Source: an uncultured Neisseria sp.
Lineage (GTDB): Bacteria; Pseudomonadota; Gammaproteobacteria; Burkholderiales; Neisseriaceae
Reading direction: 5' to 3'
DNA: 9,908 bases
Assembly (NCBI GenBank): GCA_947097615.1
Contig: CAMURX010000055.1
Span: 1 to 9,908 of the forward strand
Both the position numbers and the translations under genes were made by a program. The notes under the pieces were generated by a model, which was not told the origin of the DNA, ran no database searches, and saw nothing but the letters and a program-made list of their open reading frames with translations. Shown here one piece after another: positions 5,694 through 9,908 of the stretch (within the stretch, counting starts at the first letter, position 1; each line of letters starts with the position of its first letter).

Positions 5694-6320
5694 TTACAAG
5701 CCCGACCACATCGGGGCGATGCCCGTACCTTTGCCGAGGAAGAAGCCGAACAGGATGTTCATCTCGCCCAGTGGTTCGAGGAAACGGCTGTTGCGTAAGC
5801 CGCCTGCATCCACCGCTTTGAAGCCCATGTCTGCGGTCAGCGCTGCCGCCCGTTTTTTCGCCTCTTCATCATCGGCGGCGAGAAATACCTGAACCGTCTG
5901 CCCACTGCGTGCGGCCGGGTCGAGCAATTGGGCGAAAACGGTGTTGAATCCTTTGACCACGGCCGCCTGCGGTGCGGCTTTGGCGATTTCCTCGGCAGCG
6001 GACGTCGTAAAGCCCAGCGACAGGTTTTGGAAATCCGCCGTAACGGGATTGCTGATGTCAATCAGCGTCTTGCCCGAAACATCGAGCTGCTGCAACACTT
6101 CCGCCGCAGCGGCATAAGGCAGGGCGAGAAACACGGTCTGCGCCGCAGCAACGGCCTGTGCAAGCGTGCCGCCCTGCGCCTGTGCGCCGGTTTTCTGCGC
6201 CAGCGCCTGCGCTTTGGCAGCGTCGCGTGCGCCGATAAATACATTTTTGCCGGCAGCGGTCAGTGCGGCAGCCAGCCCTGCGGCCATATTGCCGCTTCCG
6301 ATAATAGCGATGTTGCTCAT
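5694..6320 (-). CDS. NADPH-dependent F420 reductase-like NAD(P)-binding oxidoreductase
   Basis: 208 residues beginning with a Rossmann dinucleotide motif, IAIIGSGNMAAGLA (4-17), then a basic patch GARD (30-33) that would suit NADP. Later segments (VFLALPY, LIDISNPVT, VVKGFNTVFA, FLAADDEEAKKRA, DAGGLRNSRFLEPLGEMN) match the COG2085/F420-dependent NADP reductase-like family. Neisseriaceae are not known to make F420, so the physiological substrate is probably something else. The start is well supported: AGGAG lies 8 nt upstream on the minus strand. Length is close to normal, but the last residues (after GTGIAP) run directly, with only a stop codon between, into the hydrolase remnant, so the native C-terminus may have been replaced by a few residues. 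Divergent from the LysR gene, which may regulate it. Confidence 0.85.
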   Translation of the reverse strand: MSNIAIIGSGNMAAGLAAALTAAGKNVFIGARDAAKAQALAQKTGAQAQGGTLAQAVAAAQTVFLALPYAAAAEVLQQLDVSGKTLIDISNPVTADFQNLSLGFTTSAAEEIAKAAPQAAVVKGFNTVFAQLLDPAARSGQTVQVFLAADDEEAKKRAAALTADMGFKAVDAGGLRNSRFLEPLGEMNILFGFFLGKGTGIAPMWSGL

Positions 6321-6424
6321 GTTGTTGCTCCTGTGCTTGTTGGGATGGCGGGATTATCGCCCTTCCAAATCCGCAAGAGTAGTCGCTAAAATGAAAACGA
6401 AATTTTCAGATATGGAAAGCAAAG
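6321..6424. promoter_or_regulatory. Divergent reductase/LysR promoter region with a TGAAAA-N5-TTTTCA dyad
   Basis: 104-nt gap between divergent genes, the usual place for a LysR operator. It contains a perfect inverted repeat with 6-bp arms (6392-6397 and 6403-6408) ending 16 nt before the LysR ATG, in an otherwise AT-rich stretch. It could be an autoregulatory site. No certain -10/-35 was found. Confidence 0.35.
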
Positions 6425-7300
6425 ATGGATTTCAACGCGATAAAAGTGTTTACCGCCGTGGTGCAGGCGGGCAGTTTGTCGGCGGGGGCAGCGCGCTTGC
6501 AGATGCCCGTTGCCACCGTCAGCCGCAAAATCAAAGAGCTGGAAAACGGCCTCAACGTGCAGCTTTTGGAACGTACGGGGCGCGGCGTGCAGCCGACGCT
6601 TATCGGTCAGCAGGTGTACGAACAGGCGCATTTGAGCGTGGAAACGCTGGATAACATCGCGCAGCAAGTCATCGGCGAGCAGGCGCAATGTGCCGGGCGT
6701 TTGCGCCTGTCGCTACCGTTGACGTTTGAGCCGGGCTGGCTGCTGCTGGGCGATTTTCAGGCTGCCTATCCGCGGATTGAGGTCTTCGTCCTCGCCACCG
6801 AGCGCAAACTGGATTTGTTGGCCGAAGGCATCGATGTCGCCCTGCGCAGCGGCGGTTTGGCAACCGACAGCCTCGTCGCCCGCAAATTCGGCGACATGCG
6901 CCTGCAACTGGTCGCCAGCCCCGACCTGCTCGCCCGCTGCGGCACACCGCACCGTCCCGATGAGTTGGCGCAAAAACCCTGCATCGGCTGGTCGCCCCTG
7001 CCCGAACATCCCGTGCGCTGGTCGCTCGGCGGACAAAGCATCATCCCGCCCGCCGCCTTCTGCTGCAACGACTACCGCCAACTGCGCCAGCTCGCCCTGC
7101 TGGGGCGCGGTATCACCGACCTGCCCGATTTCTTCGCCCGCCCGCTGCTTGCCGAAGGCGCATTGGTCGAAGTGCTGCCCGATTTCCCCTTCCCGCAGCT
7201 GCCGCTGCACCTGCTCTACGTCAAGCACCGCCACCCGTCGAGCGTGGTGCGGGTATTTGTCGAATTTTGTTTGGATAATGCGGGCAAGTATTTGGCATAA
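6425..7300 (+). CDS. LysR-family transcriptional regulator
   Basis: 291 residues, standard LTTR length. The N-terminal winged helix-turn-helix (1-60) has the family pattern: FTAVVQAGSLSAGAARLQMPVATVSRKIKELENGL-type spacing, then LLERTGRGVQPT. The C-terminal periplasmic-binding-like effector domain covers about 90-290 (LRLSLPLTFEP, IDVALRSGG, CCNDYRQLRQLALLGRGI). The IDVALRSG motif and the overall pattern place it with the CrgA/DsdC-like group that often controls a divergent oxidoreductase gene, here the NADP-binding reductase. The inducer is unknown. Start ATG 6425 has a modest GGAAAG 6 nt upstream and matches the usual LTTR beginning MDFNAIKVF. A minus-strand Kingella-type DUS (6756-6767) lies inside the coding sequence and encodes Phe-Gln-Ala-Ala. 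Confidence 0.92.
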   Translation: MDFNAIKVFTAVVQAGSLSAGAARLQMPVATVSRKIKELENGLNVQLLERTGRGVQPTLIGQQVYEQAHLSVETLDNIAQQVIGEQAQCAGRLRLSLPLTFEPGWLLLGDFQAAYPRIEVFVLATERKLDLLAEGIDVALRSGGLATDSLVARKFGDMRLQLVASPDLLARCGTPHRPDELAQKPCIGWSPLPEHPVRWSLGGQSIIPPAAFCCNDYRQLRQLALLGRGITDLPDFFARPLLAEGALVEVLPDFPFPQLPLHLLYVKHRHPSSVVRVFVEFCLDNAGKYLA

Positions 7301-7314
7301 AACCGAAAGCCGCC

Positions 7315-7443
7315 CTACCCCGCCCGTTCCGCCAACACCTCGCCCAGAAAATCCGCCACCGCGCGGATTTTTGCCGAGCGGCGCAGGTCTTCGTGCATCA
7401 CCAAATAAATATCGGCGGCAAATTCTTCCTTTTCCGCCGCGTC
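7315..7443 (-). pseudogene. C-terminal stub of a LysR-family regulator
   Basis: Reading the minus strand from 7443 to TAG at 7315-7317 gives 42 residues in the pattern of an LTTR C-terminus: EEFAADIYLVMHEDLRRS, then KIRAVADFLGEVLAERAG. LTTR proteins typically end with a strand, 'WLVxHxDLRxxxRIRAxxDFL', then a short helix. The rest of the gene is missing: upstream (towards higher coordinates) the frame continues only a few residues before a repeat palindrome. It is not a copy of the intact LysR's own end, which reads differently. The fragment is too short for the usual ORF finders. Confidence 0.75.
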
Positions 7444-7453
7444 ATGCAGTGCC

Positions 7454-7478
7454 GTAGGTCGGATACTCGTATCCGACA
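7454..7478. repeat. Short palindromic repeat at the LysR stub breakpoint
   Basis: GTCGGATAC (7458-7466), a 2-nt spacer and GTATCCGAC (7469-7477) form a near-perfect 20-nt palindrome, preceded by GTAG. It resembles the small GTCGGAT...ATCCGAC palindromes I recall as dispersed in Neisseria genomes; this is from memory and was not searched. Confidence 0.5.
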
Positions 7479-7480
7479 CT

Positions 7481-7517
7481 TTTCAGACCGTCTGAAAGCC
7501 TAAAAAGGCAGCCTGAA
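7481..7517. repeat. DUS-related palindrome plus forward DUS
   Basis: TTTCAGAC-C-GTCTGAAA (7481-7497) is an 8-1-8 palindrome built on the GTCTGAA half of the Neisseria DUS. AGGCAGCCTGAA (7506-7517) follows directly. No long stem forms between the two. Confidence 0.6.
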
Positions 7518-7591
7518 AAACTACACGACACGGCAAATCGCAAAAACCGTTTCGCCGTTTGTATAAAATACAGCCTTGCCGCCCATACGGT

Positions 7592-7608
7592 TTTCAGGCT
7601 GCCTGAAA
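7592..7608. repeat. Palindrome with overlapping DUS of two dialects
   Basis: TTTCAGGC-T-GCCTGAAA. The plus strand reads AGGCTGCCTGAA (7596-7607, the Simonsiella-type dialect) and the minus strand reads AGGCAGCCTGAA (7593-7604, Kingella-type). Confidence 0.6.
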
Positions 7609-7690
7609 CCCGCCCGCGCCGTAGATAGCGGTTTGGAATACTTTGTCGGGCATCAATGTCCAACCCACAAGCCCAAATTAGGAGAAGACC

Positions 7691-8041
7691 ATGGATCAAA
7701 AAGTAAAAAATCTGCTGGATGATTGGCAAAAGAGTAATCCTGCCTTGTATGAAATCGCCAATAGTGTGCGCACGAAAATATGGCAACTGGCAGACATGGC
7801 GAGCGAAGAAGTGAAATATGGCGGTATTTTGTTTGCCGCACCCGAACCGTTTTGCGGCATTTTTGTTTATAAGCAGTATGTAACTGTGGAATTTGCTCAC
7901 GGTGCCGAGATGGCAGACCCGCACGGTTTATTGGAAGGCAAAGGCAAAGGACGTCGCCATTTGAAATTGCATACGCTTGAAGATGTGGAAAATAAGCATT
8001 TGGCGGATTACTTACGCTTGGCGCAACAAGCAGCAGAATAA
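7691..8041 (+). CDS. DUF1801-like small protein (YdhG/SBD-like fold)
   Basis: 116 residues, cytosolic, no signal or membrane segment. The strand pattern EEVKYGGILFA (39-49), FCGIFVYKQYVTVEFAHGA (54-72) and then HGLLEGKGKGRRHLKLHT (78-95) matches DUF1801 proteins, which share a fold with SufE/SBDS-like domains and end with the 'LEGxGKxxRHxKL' segment. The biochemical function of the family is unknown. The start is firm: AGGAGA (7680-7685) lies 5 nt before ATG 7691. The gene stands alone, behind decayed DNA and before a DUS terminator. Its GC content (about 50% over 7741-7800) looks lower than that of the genes on either side, which may mean a separate history. Confidence 0.75.
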   Translation: MDQKVKNLLDDWQKSNPALYEIANSVRTKIWQLADMASEEVKYGGILFAAPEPFCGIFVYKQYVTVEFAHGAEMADPHGLLEGKGKGRRHLKLHTLEDVENKHLADYLRLAQQAAE

Positions 8042-8054
8042 AATGCCGGTCTGA

Positions 8055-8097
8055 AAAGGTAGCCTGAAAACCAGTTTCCCGCTTTCAGGCTGCCTTT
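8055..8097. terminator. DUS-pair terminator after the DUF1801-like gene
   Basis: 15-bp stem (8055-8069 and 8083-8097) with one T-G wobble and a 13-nt loop, ending in TTT. The left arm carries AGGTAGCCTGAA, a one-base variant DUS; the right arm is a perfect minus-strand AGGCAGCCTGAA (8084-8095). Confidence 0.75.
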
Positions 8098-8120
8098 GTT
8101 CAATCATTCAAGCAAGGTTT

Positions 8121-8132
8121 TTCAGGCTGCCT
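8121..8132 (-). repeat. Single DUS (AGGCAGCCTGAA on minus strand)
   Basis: A perfect unpaired 12-mer 24 nt after the terminator, just upstream of a possible -10 element (TATAAT, 8144-8149). Confidence 0.7.
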
Positions 8133-8143
8133 TGCCTATTGCC

Positions 8144-8149
8144 TATAAT
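8144..8149 (+). promoter_or_regulatory. Possible -10 element of the membrane-protein gene
   Basis: Perfect TATAAT. The region 16-18 nt upstream falls in the minus-strand DUS (8121-8132) and offers no consensus -35. If used, transcription would begin near 8155, after the in-frame ATG at 8153, which favours the ATG at 8213 as the start. Confidence 0.35.
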
Positions 8150-8152
8150 GTG

Positions 8153-8164
8153 ATGCCGTCTGAA
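8153..8164 (+). repeat. DUS ATGCCGTCTGAA in frame with the membrane-protein gene
   Basis: Perfect classical Neisseria DUS. Its ATG is in frame with the downstream gene and would encode Met-Pro-Ser-Glu. Confidence 0.7.
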
Positions 8165-8212
8165 AAACCCAACCCATCCGTGCCACACTCTAATCCACAT
8201 CAGAAAGCCCCT

Positions 8213-9457
8213 ATGCCCGCCGAAATCCGCATCACCAATGCCCGTCTGAAATCACTGCTGCTGTCGCTCATCCCGCTCGCCGTTGCATCCACCATGCTGT
8301 TTGACGGCAGCCTGAAAACCGTCCTAACGGGCGCGCTGATTGTTTTGTGCTGCCTAGTGTTCGCCGCCCTGCTGCTCTACCACGCCGCCGATAGCCGCAC
8401 CAAACTGGTGTTCAACGCCGACGGTATCCGCATCGTCCAAGCATTTGCCGAAAAAGAACTCGACGGGGTTGGCGCGAAAAGCGGCAGCAAAACCAAGCGC
8501 GAAAACGTTTTTTATCCGTGGGAACTGGTTAACAGCGTGGTTTTCGTGTATCCGTTTCCCGCCACACTGTACCTGAACAGCGAGCCTGCACGCAAATTCA
8601 AAGCCGAACTGGAAGAACTGGAAGCCGAGCAGCCGCTGCCCGATAACGCCACGCTCGAGCAAATGGAAGCGCGCGTCGCCAAATATCTGCGCCTGTCGGA
8701 AAGCATGACCCGCCAGCGCGACTTCTCCATCACCCTGCCCGTGATGTACCTGCTGCACGGCAAACACCTGCCCGATTTAATCCGCACGCTAGCGGCAGAA
8801 CCCGACAAAAGCCGCCGCCAAGCCGTGCTCGACGGTTTTTGCCAAACCTTTTTCCCCAAAGCCCTTGGTTCGCGCCCCGTCGCGCCACCCGAACCGCGCG
8901 AGTTCCCCGTCTGCCTGCCCGCCCAAGTCAGCATCCGCAGCATTGGCGGCGGCTATCCGCTGGCAAACATTTTGTGTGCCCTGATGCTTATCGGCAGCCT
9001 TGTTTTTGCCGCCGTAATCGTGCGCAACGCCGCCGATCCTGCTGACATCCGCGGATTTCTGCCGCTGCTGCCCTTTGCCGTCATCACCGCCGCCGCGTGT
9101 GGGTGGCAGCTGTCCCGCTACCGCCGCCGTCGCGCCGTGCTTGCCGCCATCAACCGCCCCGAAGCGCAGCCGTGGAAACTCGTTGCCATCCCGATTTACA
9201 TCGCCGGCACCAATCGCAAACTCAGGCGGACGTATTATTTCTACCCCGCGCCCATCAACGGCAAAATCCGCAAAATCACATTTAGCGACCACAACTTCCA
9301 ACCCGTGCGCCGCCACGGACAATATCTCGCCTTCGCCCCGCAAGGCGGCGGCGCGCCCGTTCCCATCGACGCCGATTTGCGCAATATCAGCGGGCTAGAC
9401 GCGGACGAGCGCCGCAAGCTGTTGCGCCAGATTAAAGAACTGGAAGCAGAGTTTTAG
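8213..9457 (+). CDS. Hypothetical membrane protein with two transmembrane pairs
   Basis: Not recognised. From ATG 8213 it is 414 residues. Two hydrophobic segments near the N-terminus (about 13-30 and 36-57) are followed by a soluble domain of roughly 190 residues rich in charged stretches (for example KAELEELEAEQ, 130-140). A second hydrophobic pair follows (about 248-270 and 281-300), with a strongly basic stop-transfer SRYRRRR (301-307), then a C-terminal soluble domain of about 105 residues ending with a charged helix. There is no cleavable signal peptide and no catalytic motif I can name. The frame is open from TTG 8096, and ATG 8153 (inside a DUS) is an alternative start adding 20 residues; 8213 is preferred because of the TATAAT at 8144-8149, although its ribosome-binding site (AGAAAG) is weak. 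A DUS-like GCAGCCTGAA (8307-8316) lies within the gene. It is a single-gene unit between two DUS terminators. Confidence 0.75.
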   Translation: MPAEIRITNARLKSLLLSLIPLAVASTMLFDGSLKTVLTGALIVLCCLVFAALLLYHAADSRTKLVFNADGIRIVQAFAEKELDGVGAKSGSKTKRENVFYPWELVNSVVFVYPFPATLYLNSEPARKFKAELEELEAEQPLPDNATLEQMEARVAKYLRLSESMTRQRDFSITLPVMYLLHGKHLPDLIRTLAAEPDKSRRQAVLDGFCQTFFPKALGSRPVAPPEPREFPVCLPAQVSIRSIGGGYPLANILCALMLIGSLVFAAVIVRNAADPADIRGFLPLLPFAVITAAACGWQLSRYRRRRAVLAAINRPEAQPWKLVAIPIYIAGTNRKLRRTYYFYPAPINGKIRKITFSDHNFQPVRRHGQYLAFAPQGGGAPVPIDADLRNISGLDADERRKLLRQIKELEAEF

Positions 9458-9466
9458 ACGGCAGCA

Positions 9467-9506
9467 AAGGCAGCCTGAAAGCCAATCTCCACTTTCAGGC
9501 TGCCTT
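9467..9506. terminator. DUS-pair terminator after the membrane-protein gene
   Basis: Perfect 15-bp stem (9467-9481 and 9492-9506) with a 10-nt loop. Both arms carry AGGCAGCCTGAA in opposite orientation (9468-9479 plus, 9494-9505 minus). The T-tail is short (TT), so termination may be partial. Confidence 0.75.
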
Positions 9507-9507
9507 A

Positions 9508-9519
9508 ATGCCGTCTGAA
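9508..9519 (+). repeat. DUS ATGCCGTCTGAA in frame with the AraC-like gene
   Basis: Perfect classical DUS directly after the terminator. Its ATG is in frame with the downstream gene and could be mistaken for its start. Confidence 0.7.
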
Positions 9520-9567
9520 AACGCCTTCCCCCTTATCATCTCTTGTTTTGATTCAACTGATTTTGCC

Positions 9568-9908
9568 ATGCCGACGATTAACCATTTTGCCTGTCCCCAG
9601 CATGTGGAAACGGGCTGCGTGTTGCAGCACAAAAAACTTTCATTCGCGCAATCGCAGTTTGCACAGCCGATGGTTGTGCGCGTGGTGCACGGGCGTAAAA
9701 CGTTGCGCTACGCGGGCGGCGAATTGACTGCCACGGCGGGGCAATGGCTGTTGATTGTGGGCGGGCAGTCGTTTGATGTTCTGAATGAGCCTGATGGGGC
9801 GCAGGGTTATCGCTCGGAATGGCTGATGCTGGGCGATGAATGGGTGGCGCAGTTTTTCGCGCAACACCCTTCGCGCGAAACGCTGGATTTGGCGCGTGTG
9901 TTGCGCCC
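9568..9908 (+). CDS. Probable AraC-family transcriptional regulator, N-terminal part, cut by window edge
   Basis: The frame is open from ATG 9568 to the end of the window (113 codons, no stop). The visible part reads like the N-terminal cupin-like sensing domain of AraC-type regulators: strands VVRVVHGRKTLRYAGGEL, then TATAGQWLLIVGGQSFDVLNEP, then YRSEWLMLGDEWVAQFF. 'GQWLLI' and 'SFDV(L)NEP' correspond to the family's pattern of a metal-free cupin barrel followed by the linker helix. The DNA-binding helix-turn-helix pair would lie beyond the window, so the family call rests on the sensor half only. Start choice is uncertain: ATG 9508 (in the DUS) is in frame and would add 20 residues, but the family-like N-terminus MPTINHFACP begins at 9568. 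No strong ribosome-binding site is visible before either ATG. Confidence 0.65.
   Translation, partial: MPTINHFACPQHVETGCVLQHKKLSFAQSQFAQPMVVRVVHGRKTLRYAGGELTATAGQWLLIVGGQSFDVLNEPDGAQGYRSEWLMLGDEWVAQFFAQHPSRETLDLARVLR

Larger units (their letters stand above)
7301..7690. other. Decayed intergenic region between LysR and DUF1801-like genes
   Basis: 390 nt with no intact gene. It holds, in order, a LysR C-terminal stub on the minus strand (7315-7443), a 20-nt palindrome (7458-7477), two DUS-related palindromes (7481-7497 and 7592-7608), a forward DUS (7506-7517) and the ribosome-binding site of the next gene (AGGAGA, 7680-7685). A TATAAA at 7562-7567 may belong to a promoter but has no convincing -35. 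Confidence 0.6.

Noticed and set aside
5693..5694. Reading the reductase and hydrolase remnant as one selenoprotein- or readthrough-type fusion gene
   Set aside because: The stop is TAA, not TGA, and the remnant lacks the hydrolase core, so a deletion scar is simpler.
7458..7477. Correia element or insertion-sequence end
   Set aside because: The 20-nt palindrome lacks the Correia terminal sequence and there is no transposase or target duplication nearby.
7442..7924. Minus-strand open frame of about 160 codons across the DUF1801-like gene start
   Set aside because: It reads antisense through a well-supported gene with a good ribosome-binding site and shows no recognisable family.
8096..8212. 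TTG at 8096 as the start of the membrane-protein gene
   Set aside because: It lies in the end of the preceding terminator hairpin and before the TATAAT at 8144, and has no ribosome-binding site.
1129..9506. CRISPR array or other regularly spaced repeats
   Set aside because: The repeated 12-mers are uptake sequences in inverted pairs at gene ends, with irregular spacing.

Overview
This 9.9 kb window is a chromosomal segment from a Neisseriaceae bacterium of the Neisseria/Kingella type. The evidence is the density of 12-nt DNA uptake sequences (DUS). The commonest is the Kingella-type dialect AGGCAGCCTGAA, seen about eleven times on either strand. ATGCCGTCTGAA, the classical Neisseria form, is perfect three times, and the GCCGTCTGAA core recurs in one terminator. 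Many DUS occur as inverted pairs that double as transcription terminators, which is typical of the family. Most of the DNA looks GC-rich. Two stretches, the ATPase/PIN pair at 3.7-5.4 kb and to a lesser degree the DUF1801-like gene at 7.7 kb, are poorer in GC.

Layout. (1) 1-1118: the 3' part of a phytase-like esterase family gene, cut by the window edge and closed by a DUS hairpin shared with the convergent next gene. (2) 1228-3633: a stress or detoxification-like cluster. A zinc-free NADPH:quinone-reductase-type dehydrogenase (minus strand) is divergent from an alpha/beta hydrolase with a Tat-like leader, which is followed 53 nt later by an HxlR-family regulator. (3) 3674-5420: an AT-rich two-gene operon with its own promoter, an ABC/OLD-like AAA ATPase overlapping by 4 nt a PIN-domain nuclease. 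It is bounded on both sides by nearly identical 34-nt DUS hairpins. This is the most interesting part: a candidate ATPase-nuclease conflict or anti-phage module delivered as a cassette. (4) 5472-7300: a remnant of a second alpha/beta hydrolase fused in frame, across one stop codon, to the end of an NADP-binding F420-reductase-like gene (minus strand), with a divergent LysR regulator. (5) 7301-7690: decayed DNA with the C-terminal stub of another LysR gene cut off next to a short palindrome, plus DUS palindromes. (6) 7691-9457: a DUF1801-like protein and an unrecognised membrane protein with four predicted membrane segments, each closed by a DUS hairpin. (7) 9568 to the end: the N-terminal cupin-like part of a probable AraC-family regulator, cut by the window edge.

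How the genes may work together: the HxlR and LysR genes each lie beside oxidoreductase or hydrolase genes in arrangements usual for redox or electrophile response. The ATPase/PIN pair is compositionally foreign to both neighbours and looks like accessory cargo. No RNA genes, CRISPR arrays, insertion sequences or phage genes were seen.
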